Assembly (NCBI RefSeq): GCF_000518545.1
Contig: NZ_KI912451.1
Coordinates: forward strand, 1 to 64,000
Reading direction: 5' to 3'
DNA: 64,000 bases
Source of the DNA: Hallella seregens ATCC 51272
Lineage (GTDB): Bacteria; Bacteroidota; Bacteroidia; Bacteroidales; Bacteroidaceae
Shown: positions 34,879 through 42,754 of the stretch, in pieces
Numbering within the stretch: the stretch's first letter is position 1
Layout: each line of letters opens with the position of its first letter
The notes under the pieces: model-generated
What the model was told of the DNA's origin: nothing
Database searches by the model: none
What the model saw: the letters and a program-made list of their open reading frames with translations, nothing else
Translations under genes and position numbers: made by a program

Positions 34879-37450
34879 GGTGGGTTTCGGTGTCGCGGTT
34901 GTCGTGATATACCTTTTTGATGTGGCGGCCGCCGAAGCTCCATGTGGCGCGCAAGGAGAGGTAACGGGCGTGTACGTCCAGGCTGTTTTGCGCGGTGAAG
35001 CCGATGTAGCGGGCCGTGGTGTGGGTGACGTTCCAGCGGAACGGGTCGCCGCCCGCCAGGCGCAGCTTCAGCCGGTTGTCCATGCAGCTGTAGGCGAGAG
35101 CCCAGTAAAGACGGGTCAGGGGGCCGGTGCGGTTCGTCTGCCAGTAGGCGGAGAAGTCGTGATGGCAGGTTACGGAGGCCACGAGCGTCTTCTGCGCATT
35201 GAGCATCAAGGCCAGCGTGCCGCCCATGCGCCGGCCCCAACCGTGCATGGATTGCAGGTTGGACAGCGCGTCAGCGTGGGCATTGTGGTAGTAAACTTCG
35301 GCTTCTGCCTGCACGTTGAGCCAGGACAGCAGGTTCCGTTTGTAGGTGGAGTAGAGTCCGCTCTTGTCGTGACGCACGCCGTTGACGGGGCTGCCCACCT
35401 GTGTTCCGTCGGTTCCAAAGGCCACGTTCCAGCCTGTCTCGTTGCTGCCGTGGTCGTTGTAGAGAACGAGATAAAGTCCCCGTCCATTGTTGTAGTTGAG
35501 CTCGGCGTTGCGCGTGTAGGCCGCCGTGAGCTGCGGATTTCCCGTTACATAGTTGGTCACGGTGGTGTAGCTGCGAAACGGATTCAGGTCGTTGAAGTTG
35601 GGACGACCTATTCCACAGTTCACGGCCAGGCCGACAACGTGGCCCTCATGAGGCTGCCAACTGAGGTGAAGCGTGGGGAAAAGGCGGCTGTAATGGTTGC
35701 TGTTGGTCTGCCCGGTAGTGTGCTGACGGCCGTGCGTCCAGGTGTATTCGTAGCGCAGTCCGGCCTGTGCCAGGAGCCGTTTGCCAAGGTTGCGGCGGGC
35801 CGAAAAGTAGCTGGCCGCACTGTGTTCCGAGTAGCCGAAGTCGTTGCTTTCGTTGGTATTCGTTATCCATTGGCCGGCTGTCCGGTTCTCCACCACGATG
35901 CCCGAGCGGTTGGAAATGTGGGTGTAGGCGGCCCCGGTTTCCACGTGAAGGGCCTTGAAAGGTAGCTCAAAGTCGAGTTTCAGGGCGTGAATGCGGTAGC
36001 GGGCGCGGCTCGACGAGCGCAGCTCCTCCGCCCGCCCGTCGCTCGAAACGGAGGTGTTCTCGCTGCGATAAGGGTCGCTGCTGCCGAAGAAATTGTAGTT
36101 CAGGCTCGCGGTTTTGCCCAGGCTGTCGAGCCGCCAGTCGGCATAAAGCGTAGTGCTGACGCTGTGGTTCCACACCGCCGGCTTGTCGGCCGTGCTGCGT
36201 GTGCTGTCTGTCTCAATGGTGAGATCGGTCTGGCGGCCTCGCGTGCGGTCGATGTGCACACTGGCCATGGCCCCTATTTCGAGCCGCTGCGTGGGCAGAA
36301 ACTTCACGATGGAACTGGCGTCGGCCAGCGGCCAATAGGTTTCACTCGTGCGGTCGGACGTGCGCCGGCGGCCGTCGTCAAAGGTGAACACGCTGCGCTG
36401 GTGGTTGTACACATGGCCGATGTCGGCGCTCACGCTGGCCGACATCTCTATTTTCCGCGACACATAGCTGGCATTCGCTTCGGGTATCAGGCGGCTGCGG
36501 TACTGCCGCTGCACGCACGACGTGAGGCTTCCACTCCATCCCCGCGTCTGGTCGCGGCGCATCACGATGTTCACGTAGCCGCCGTTGGCCTCGGCTTTAT
36601 ACTTGGCCGGAGGAATGGTCATGACCTCAATGCGCTCAATATCTTCGGCTTTCAGGCTACGCAGCTTGGCCCGAATGCCCTCGTCCGACATCTCAAGGAC
36701 GCGCCCGTCGAGCATGAAATGGATGGCTCCCTTGCCTACAACAGAGACCGTCTCGTCGTTCACGCAGAGCATGGGCACGCGGCTCATCACCTCGATGCCG
36801 TTCATTCCGAGCGCGTAGGGGTCGTTGGCCACGAGATATTGCAGCCGGTCCACCTCGCTTCTGACCACCCGTCGCATCCCTTTCACGTTGACCTTTTGCA
36901 GCGTGTAGCTGTCGGGCGTGAGGCGAAGCGTGCCCAACGGGCCCACGTCGACCGTGCGCCACAGCGTCCGATAGCCCACAAACGACACCCGCAGCAACGC
37001 CCGCCGGCAGTGGCATGGCACCACAAAGTCGCCGCCTTCGTTGCTCACACCGCTGGCCATGAGGCTGGAATCCGAGGGGTTGAGCAGGGCCACGTTGGCG
37101 TAGGCCACGGGTATTCCTTGGGTATCAACGACTCGCCCCATGGCCTTGAAGCCCTCTTTCTGCGTGCATTCCACGAAAATCAGGCTGTCGCCCATGGTCA
37201 GCCGCATGGGGTAGAAGCCGAGCACCTCGCGCACGGCCTCGGGAATGGTGCGGCCGCGCAGCTGTACGGTGACGGTGAAGTCCTCCAGTTCGTCGTAGAT
37301 AAAGTTGATGGTATAGCGGCGGCTGGCCCGTTCGAGGTCGGCGAGCACCCGGGGAAGCGGCACGCGATGGTAGCTGCGCGTGATGCGTTGGGCCGCCAGG
37401 GGGCACAGCGTGCAGAGGGCCCAGGCAAGCAGAATGAGGCGTGGCTTCAT
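34865..37450 (-). CDS. TonB-dependent outer-membrane receptor with STN domain
   Basis: An 861-residue receptor. Signal peptide (about 1-20), a secretin/TonB short N-terminal signalling domain (about 22-75, STN type), a carboxypeptidase-regulatory-like beta-sandwich (about 104-185), plug (about 190-300, with VMSRVPMLCVNDETVSVVGKG and IERIEVMTIPPAKYKAEANGG) and an outer-membrane beta barrel to the end. The STN domain is the part that in FecA-type systems talks to an anti-sigma factor, and here anti-sigma and ECF sigma genes lie directly upstream. No SusD partner. The ligand is unknown; a pectin fragment is conceivable because of the lyase genes upstream. Confidence 0.85.
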   Translation of the reverse strand: MKPRLILLAWALCTLCPLAAQRITRSYHRVPLPRVLADLERASRRYTINFIYDELEDFTVTVQLRGRTIPEAVREVLGFYPMRLTMGDSLIFVECTQKEGFKAMGRVVDTQGIPVAYANVALLNPSDSSLMASGVSNEGGDFVVPCHCRRALLRVSFVGYRTLWRTVDVGPLGTLRLTPDSYTLQKVNVKGMRRVVRSEVDRLQYLVANDPYALGMNGIEVMSRVPMLCVNDETVSVVGKGAIHFMLDGRVLEMSDEGIRAKLRSLKAEDIERIEVMTIPPAKYKAEANGGYVNIVMRRDQTRGWSGSLTSCVQRQYRSRLIPEANASYVSRKIEMSASVSADIGHVYNHQRSVFTFDDGRRRTSDRTSETYWPLADASSIVKFLPTQRLEIGAMASVHIDRTRGRQTDLTIETDSTRSTADKPAVWNHSVSTTLYADWRLDSLGKTASLNYNFFGSSDPYRSENTSVSSDGRAEELRSSSRARYRIHALKLDFELPFKALHVETGAAYTHISNRSGIVVENRTAGQWITNTNESNDFGYSEHSAASYFSARRNLGKRLLAQAGLRYEYTWTHGRQHTTGQTNSNHYSRLFPTLHLSWQPHEGHVVGLAVNCGIGRPNFNDLNPFRSYTTVTNYVTGNPQLTAAYTRNAELNYNNGRGLYLVLYNDHGSNETGWNVAFGTDGTQVGSPVNGVRHDKSGLYSTYKRNLLSWLNVQAEAEVYYHNAHADALSNLQSMHGWGRRMGGTLALMLNAQKTLVASVTCHHDFSAYWQTNRTGPLTRLYWALAYSCMDNRLKLRLAGGDPFRWNVTHTTARYIGFTAQNSLDVHARYLSLRATWSFGGRHIKKVYHDNRDTETHRAGK

Positions 37451-37458
37451 GGCGGCGG

Positions 37459-38148
37459 TCAGTTGATGGTGATGGTGCTGTCGGCAAAAGTCAGGTTCAC
37501 TTTCTCAAATCGGTTCAGCGTCTCCACGGCTTTCTCCACCGGTTGGCCGCCGTCCCAGAGGTAATGCAGGCGCAGTTGGGCCGCCTCGTCGTTGTGGCAG
37601 GCGGTGCGAAGACGGTAGTATTCGGCCATTTTCTGCACGATGTCGCCCAGCCTCGCGTTGTCAAACTGATGGCGGGGAGCGGGTGCGGGCTGCGGGAGCA
37701 GGGCCGTGTCGGGAGCGGCCGATGGGGTCGTGGCAGCCGAATCGAGGCACGCAACGGCTGCGGGAGCCTTGGGAAGTGGATGCGGTGGCGTGTGGCGGGC
37801 GATGTGGATGGCGGCCCATGCCAGTCCCGACACGCACAGCACGGCGCCGCCAACGGCCGCCATGTGCCAGCGGCGACGCGTCGGAACCACGCCCTCGCCC
37901 GTCTTGTCGGCTGCCGTTGCGGCTATAGGGACACGGCCTGTCAGCCGTCGCCATTCGTCGTCGAGCGTCTCGGCCGAAAGCTCCGGGGCCGTCCGCGCAC
38001 GGCGGTAGGCGCTGGCGGCATCGGCCAGCAGCTGGTATCCGGCCCTTGTCTCCTCGTCACGGAGCAGACTTTGCAGCTCTTCTTCGGTGTAGTGGTCGGG
38101 GTGCTCGAGGGCGTCGAGCAGCCTGTCGAGGCTGTCGTTAGCGTTCAT
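37459..38148 (-). CDS. FecR-like anti-sigma factor with DUF4974 end
   Basis: A 229-residue membrane protein. The cytoplasmic N-terminus (about 1-90) would bind the sigma factor; one membrane segment lies at about 94-115; a Pro/Ala-rich linker follows; the last 65 residues (FDNARLGDIVQKMAEYY ... VEKAVETLNRF) match the DUF4974 domain that ends many Bacteroidota FecR proteins. The FecR domain proper seems to be missing, so this is a shortened version. It overlaps the sigma gene by 11 bases and lies 8 bases before the receptor gene, as expected for a transmembrane signalling trio. Confidence 0.75.
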   Translation of the reverse strand: MNANDSLDRLLDALEHPDHYTEEELQSLLRDEETRAGYQLLADAASAYRRARTAPELSAETLDDEWRRLTGRVPIAATAADKTGEGVVPTRRRWHMAAVGGAVLCVSGLAWAAIHIARHTPPHPLPKAPAAVACLDSAATTPSAAPDTALLPQPAPAPRHQFDNARLGDIVQKMAEYYRLRTACHNDEAAQLRLHYLWDGGQPVEKAVETLNRFEKVNLTFADSTITIN

Positions 38149-38662
38149 ATCGGTCGGGATTAAAGTGGGCTTTGAGTTGTGTCACCGCCTGGCGCAGGTG
38201 CTTGTAGACGGCTGCCTCGCTGATGTTCAGGCGTGCAGCGATGGCCTTGTAGCTGCATTGCTCGTCGCAGCGCAGCCGGAACACCTTGCGTGTCTTGGGC
38301 GAGAGCAGCGTGTCAACCTGCCGGAGCAGCTCGTTGTAGCGGGCATCGATGATGTCTGTAGGCGATAGATCGGGGGCCGTCTCGGCCGTAAGCAGCCGCC
38401 GCAGCCGGTCGCCCACGCGCTTGTGACTGATGAGATCGAGGCACCGATTGCGCGTGCTCACGAGCAGATAAGGCAGCGTGCAGCAGCTGTCCCGGCCGTC
38501 GAGCATCCGCGCAAACACCTCGCCCACCACGTCGCGGGCCTCTTCTTCGTCGTGGAGCAGGGCCACGGCGAGCCGGAACAGACGGCCGTAGTGGGCGCGA
38601 AACAGCCGTTCTGTGGCTGTCGTGCGGCTTTCTGCGGAATGGGCTTGAGGGGTATGCGTCAT
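38138..38662 (-). CDS. ECF sigma-70 family RNA polymerase sigma factor
   Basis: A 174-residue sigma factor with region 2 (ERLFRAHYGRLFRLAVALLHDEEEARDVVGEVFARML) and region 4 (LSPKTRKVFRLRCDEQCSYKAIAARLNISEAAVYKHLRQA, helix-turn-helix). First gene of sigma / anti-sigma / TonB receptor; the start codons overlap so that sigma and anti-sigma are coupled. It probably activates the receptor gene, and perhaps others, when the receptor's STN domain senses its ligand. Confidence 0.9.
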   Translation of the reverse strand: MTHTPQAHSAESRTTATERLFRAHYGRLFRLAVALLHDEEEARDVVGEVFARMLDGRDSCCTLPYLLVSTRNRCLDLISHKRVGDRLRRLLTAETAPDLSPTDIIDARYNELLRQVDTLLSPKTRKVFRLRCDEQCSYKAIAARLNISEAAVYKHLRQAVTQLKAHFNPDRYER

Positions 38663-38778
38663 GTCTTTGTGGGTGCAACGTTGTTCTTATAACGGTCGGC
38701 CGGCCCGTTTCCCAACCCCCGTCCGGCCATTTTTTTTGTTTCAAGGCGGTTTGGCGGGGCGGAAGAGGGCATACAAGC

Positions 38779-38822
38779 GAAGTCCGGTCAGGGTGCGAAT
38801 GGTGCACGCCTGGCCGGACTTC
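38779..38822 (-). terminator. Long hairpin downstream of the PL9 gene
   Basis: Fourteen-base arms (38779-38792 and 38809-38822, one G-T pair), with possible further GTGC/GCAC pairing inside. It lies 26 bases after the PL9 stop codon. It lacks a T-tract, so it may be a weak terminator or an RNA-stabilising hairpin. Confidence 0.5.
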
Positions 38823-38847
38823 ACTGGCAAAAGCAGCTGTGGGGAGC

Positions 38848-40302
38848 CTATCGCCGCACCGTGATGCGGCCTTGGTGGATGTAGATGCCGTGGGTGGGAC
38901 GGCTCACGCGAACGCCTTGCAGTGTGTACCAGTCGGCTTCAGGGCCATCAGAAACCGGGGTGGCGCGCGGAATGGGAATGCCTGTAGAAGTGGTGGAAAA
39001 CTGATAGCCCAGCGATGAAGCGTAGGGTGCGGTGCCGGGCTTGACTTTCAGAAAGCCGATGTCGGGCAGGCTGCCGTCGGGCAACCGTTCGGCATAGAGG
39101 AGAGAAGCATCCAGACTTTCAAAGTCGTCTGTGGTTACACGCACGAGCGTTGGCAGGAAGCTGTTGTTCTCGAGCGTGCATCTTGACTTGTCAATGTTGG
39201 TGTATTCGCCTCTCCTTGCTTGGAAACTCAAGCAGTTGCGCACGGTGTGATTGTAGCCGGGCACGTCGGTGGCGTTGTCCCACGACTGCTGGTTCACGAG
39301 ATTATAGTTGTATCTTCCGTTGGCGTAGGCCGTGTTGTTGATCCAGTTGCAGCCGCCCAAATGGTGGTTTGCATAGAATCCATTGCTCTTGTTGGCCCAT
39401 GCCAGGCAGTGGCTGATGGTGTGCCGCGGAGCCTCGAAATCGGCTTTCTGCACCTGCTTGCCATAGCCTCCGGCCTTGAATCCGTTGCCGTCTGCCCGGT
39501 TCTTGAGGCTGGCGTCGTAGCCGTTTTCCCACGCCCAGCAGTGGTCGAAAGTAACCGGAGCGTAGCAGTTGATGAGGTCAAACCCGTCGTCCGAGTTGCG
39601 CCAGGCCCTGCATCCACGGAACACATTGCCCGTATTGGAAGCCGCCACGTGGCAGCCGAAGCCGTCGCTGTTGCCTCCTCTTCCGTTTTCTGACACGGTG
39701 TCGTAGTTGTTGTAGGCATCGCAATTGAGGATGAGGTTGTCGTGTCCCTTGGTCATATACACGCCGATGCCCATGCCGTCGTGTATGCGTATGTCCTCGA
39801 CGATGTTGTGGGCCACGTTCTGCCGGAAGCTCACTCCTTCGCTCTGGGTGTGCGTGGTGATGGTGACCTGTACCCCAACGATGTCGAATCCTTTGAGATG
39901 CAGGTGGTTGCCGTCCATGTAGAACGCGCTGACACGCTTGCCGGCAGGCTTCACCAGACTGAAGTCGAACACGGGACGCTCGTCGCCCGGATAGGCCATG
40001 ATGCAAAGAGGGCGCGTCTTTGTGCCGTTCTTGTTCAGGTCGAAGACGGCCGCATACACTTTTTCCTTGGTGGCCATCACCTGTTCTTCGGTCACCTTGT
40101 AGGTGCCGCCGCGAATCCACAGCGTGTCTGTGACGAAAGGAGCCATGCGCGAAAAAGCCTTGGGCAGGGTGGCATACGGCTTGTCGAACGAGCCATTGCC
40201 GGTGGCGTCGTTGCCTGTGGGCGATATGAAAACATGGCCGGGCCACACAGGCAGCGTGCCCATCAGTAGACCGGCAAGGAGAGAAACAGTTTGTTTTTTC
40301 AT
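38848..40302 (-). CDS. Secreted pectate lyase, PL9-like, right-handed beta helix
   Basis: A 484-residue exported enzyme that probably cleaves polygalacturonate by beta-elimination. The start at 40302 gives a signal peptide MKKQTVSLLAGLLMGTLPVW. The mature protein opens with HVFISPTGNDATGNGSFDKPYATLPKAF, the DUF1565-like start of PL9 proteins, and continues as a parallel beta helix (GFDIVGVQV, IHDGMGIGVYMTKGHDN, NSDDGFDLINCYAPVTFDHCWAW). The last 30 residues (WYTLQGVRVSRP ... GIYIHQGRITVRR) nearly match the end of the PL1 protein. It lies 23 bases after the PL1 gene in one operon. Confidence 0.85.
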   Translation of the reverse strand: MKKQTVSLLAGLLMGTLPVWPGHVFISPTGNDATGNGSFDKPYATLPKAFSRMAPFVTDTLWIRGGTYKVTEEQVMATKEKVYAAVFDLNKNGTKTRPLCIMAYPGDERPVFDFSLVKPAGKRVSAFYMDGNHLHLKGFDIVGVQVTITTHTQSEGVSFRQNVAHNIVEDIRIHDGMGIGVYMTKGHDNLILNCDAYNNYDTVSENGRGGNSDGFGCHVAASNTGNVFRGCRAWRNSDDGFDLINCYAPVTFDHCWAWENGYDASLKNRADGNGFKAGGYGKQVQKADFEAPRHTISHCLAWANKSNGFYANHHLGGCNWINNTAYANGRYNYNLVNQQSWDNATDVPGYNHTVRNCLSFQARRGEYTNIDKSRCTLENNSFLPTLVRVTTDDFESLDASLLYAERLPDGSLPDIGFLKVKPGTAPYASSLGYQFSTTSTGIPIPRATPVSDGPEADWYTLQGVRVSRPTHGIYIHQGRITVRR

Positions 40303-40325
40303 TGTTTTTTGTGTTGAGTGTAGGT

Positions 40326-42542
40326 TTATCGCAGCACTGTGACGCGCCCCCGGTGGATGTAGATGCCGTGGGCGGGACGGCTCACGCGGAGGCCTTGCAG
40401 CGTGTACCAAGCATTGTCTTGCGGTGTTTTCGCACTGTTGGTGCGAGGTGTGAGCACTTGAGTGGGGGTGACGAGTCCGTTGCTGACGGGCTGAAAGGTG
40501 AATATCATGTCGGCGCGCACCACCGTGCCGCTGCCCCAGAGCCACTGCGAGGCCGAGCGGCCACGCACTTGAAAGCCTTGGTTGTCGGGCGAATTGATGC
40601 GGAAGAAGGCCAGCGGCTCCTTGCGGCCCGACTGTGCCGGCTGGTAGTTGCCCACGAAAGTGATGTTGTAGGAGGCGGCCAACGTGCTGTCGAGCGTGAT
40701 GTATTCGTCGGTCATGACGGGGGCCAGGCAGAGGTTACGGCTGTAGGTACGGATGCTGTAGCGCGTGGGATCGGCGGCGTCTTGCGTGATGGACCAGAGC
40801 AGGGCGGGGTCTTGCCAGTCGAAGTTGGTGGTGGCGTTCAGGGTGGTGTGGCCGTTGTGGCTGCCCGCAGTGAGGTATTGCGCGGGGCCGTTGATGTTGG
40901 CCCCGCTGTTGAAGTAGCGGCTGGCATAGCAGATGATGCGGTAGAGCCTGCCCTCGGCGGGGCGCAGCACCTCTGTGTCGGCCGGCGTTCCGCCGCCGGG
41001 AAGCATGCCCTCCGGCTCGTTGATGGAGACGACGGCGGAATAGGCGGAACGGTTCCGGCCGTCGGTTGTGCGCAGTCGAAAGCTGTACATCTTGTCGGGG
41101 TCGAGGCCCGTGACCGTGCGGAAAGTGGAGCGGGCGGGCAGAGAATCGATTTGAACAAAGGGGCCGCCGTCGGTGCTCATTTCCAGTAGAACGGCCGTGG
41201 CGCGGTCGTCGGCGTTGGTCCAGCTCACGGCCGCCGTGGTGGCATCGCCGCCCAGCCGGGTCACCTTCACGTCCATGGGGTAGGCGAGCGCCGAGGTTGT
41301 GGCCGTCAGCGAATGGGCATAATGCTCTATCCAGAGGTAGCCGTCGGGCGCGTCGGCCACGGCGTCGGCCGCATCGTCGGGGTTGAGCCCGTGGGCTTTC
41401 TCCCAGTCGTCGGGTATGCCGTCGCGGTCGGTGTCGACGGGTGCCTGTCCTCCATTGAGCGTGCCGATGCCGCCCACGTCCTCCTCGGAGTCGATGATGC
41501 GGCCCTCGGTGCCCAGACTTTTCAGCTGGTTGACGAGGCGCAGGTCGTGTGTGTCGCGGACGCGGCTGCAGCCGGCTTGGGCCAGCACCGCGGCGTAGGC
41601 GGCCTCGGGCGTCTCCACCGTCACGGGAACGGCGGGACTGTGACGGGGCGAATCCATGTCGGTGCAGCCGGTATTGGTGTAGGGCGTGCCGTTGAGCTGG
41701 CCGTCGCGGTCGGCATCCATCAGGTTGCCGCGCTGGTAAAGGTGGTCGGTGGCCGTCCACTGGCTGTAGCTGCTGCCGCCCTGCGGCCCGGCAATGAAGT
41801 AGTTGTTGACGAGGTCCTGGTAGTTGTCGGCTGCCGAGTGGCCGCCCACCACGCCGTTTCCGCCGTTGTAGACCACGGAGTTCACCATCTGGGCGTAGCA
41901 CTTCATCTTGGGATTGCGGCTCTTGTTGTTGGCCCAAAGGCAGTGGCTGATGGTCCAGTTGCGCGTGCCGTCGGTGATGGCCCCGAAGCGTTGCGGGTCT
42001 ATTCCCTCGGCGATGATGCAGTTTTGCCAGGTGATGTTGTTGGCATTCTTGATGTGAACATTGTCCCATCGGCCCCACGAAATGGAGCAATGGTCGAGGA
42101 TTACGTTCTCCGCACCGTCCATGGTGAGCGTGCAGCCGGAGCGTGCCATACGGATGGAGCCGCGCATGCGGACGTATTGGAAGATGACGTTGGAGCAGTT
42201 GCGGATGAGCACGCGGTTGCCGTAGATGGTGATGCCGTCGCCCGGAGCGGTCTGTCCGAGCACGGTGATGTTGCTGTGCCGGTCGATGGAGACCATCTGG
42301 CTGGGCGACAGGCGGATGATGCCGCCCACGTCGAACACCACGATGCGGTTGCTGCCGTTGAGGGCTTCGGCCAGCGAACCGGGGCCTGTGGCATTGAGGT
42401 TGGTCACGTGCACCACGGTGCGGCTGGCGCGTCCGCCGGTGGCCAGGGCGCCGAAGCCCTCAGCGCCGGGAAAGGCCGGCAGCTGTGCGGCGGCGGGTGC
42501 AGAGAGCAGAAAGGGAAAGAGGAGGGAGTAAAGATGGTTCAT
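40326..42542 (-). CDS. Secreted pectate lyase, PL1-like, multi-domain
   Basis: A 738-residue exported enzyme. After the signal peptide (about 1-19), the mature start LPAFPGAEGFGALATGGR and the following TVVHVTNLNATGPGSLAEAL are typical of PL1 pectate lyases of Bacteroidota; the beta helix continues to about residue 300 (NVIFQYVRMR, DHCSISWGRWDN, WANNKSRNPK). A calcium-loop motif DTDRDGIPDDWE lies near 370, a fibronectin type III-like domain near 425-510, and a beta-trefoil-like region near 540-690. It ends with the tail WYTLQGLRVSRP ... GIYIHRGRVTVLR. Probably initial attack on pectin; operon with PL9 and perhaps the large upstream secreted protein. Confidence 0.85.
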   Translation of the reverse strand: MNHLYSLLFPFLLSAPAAAQLPAFPGAEGFGALATGGRASRTVVHVTNLNATGPGSLAEALNGSNRIVVFDVGGIIRLSPSQMVSIDRHSNITVLGQTAPGDGITIYGNRVLIRNCSNVIFQYVRMRGSIRMARSGCTLTMDGAENVILDHCSISWGRWDNVHIKNANNITWQNCIIAEGIDPQRFGAITDGTRNWTISHCLWANNKSRNPKMKCYAQMVNSVVYNGGNGVVGGHSAADNYQDLVNNYFIAGPQGGSSYSQWTATDHLYQRGNLMDADRDGQLNGTPYTNTGCTDMDSPRHSPAVPVTVETPEAAYAAVLAQAGCSRVRDTHDLRLVNQLKSLGTEGRIIDSEEDVGGIGTLNGGQAPVDTDRDGIPDDWEKAHGLNPDDAADAVADAPDGYLWIEHYAHSLTATTSALAYPMDVKVTRLGGDATTAAVSWTNADDRATAVLLEMSTDGGPFVQIDSLPARSTFRTVTGLDPDKMYSFRLRTTDGRNRSAYSAVVSINEPEGMLPGGGTPADTEVLRPAEGRLYRIICYASRYFNSGANINGPAQYLTAGSHNGHTTLNATTNFDWQDPALLWSITQDAADPTRYSIRTYSRNLCLAPVMTDEYITLDSTLAASYNITFVGNYQPAQSGRKEPLAFFRINSPDNQGFQVRGRSASQWLWGSGTVVRADMIFTFQPVSNGLVTPTQVLTPRTNSAKTPQDNAWYTLQGLRVSRPAHGIYIHRGRVTVLR

Positions 42543-42610
42543 GAGTGGTTGGGAGGGGATGAGAGGTTATAGGAAGGGATGGGAGATGATAAGAGGAGAT
42601 AGGAGGTAAT

Positions 42611-42676
42611 AGGGGAGGATGAGGGATATTATAGGGGAGGATGAGGGATATTATAGGGGAGGATGAGGGATATTAT
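42611..42676. repeat. 22-bp GA-rich tandem repeat
   Basis: Three perfect 22-bp units (42611, 42633, 42655) of AGGGGAGGATGAGGGATATT type, with degenerate copies from about 42553 upstream and a partial one after. They lie between the start of the PL1 gene and the end of the large secreted protein gene. Confidence 0.85.
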
Positions 42677-42754
42677 GGGGGAGGATGAGGGTGCGCGGAG
42701 GCGGACTTGGAGAAGACGAGAGGGGGAGAAGATGGCTCTTCTCCCCCTGCTCGG

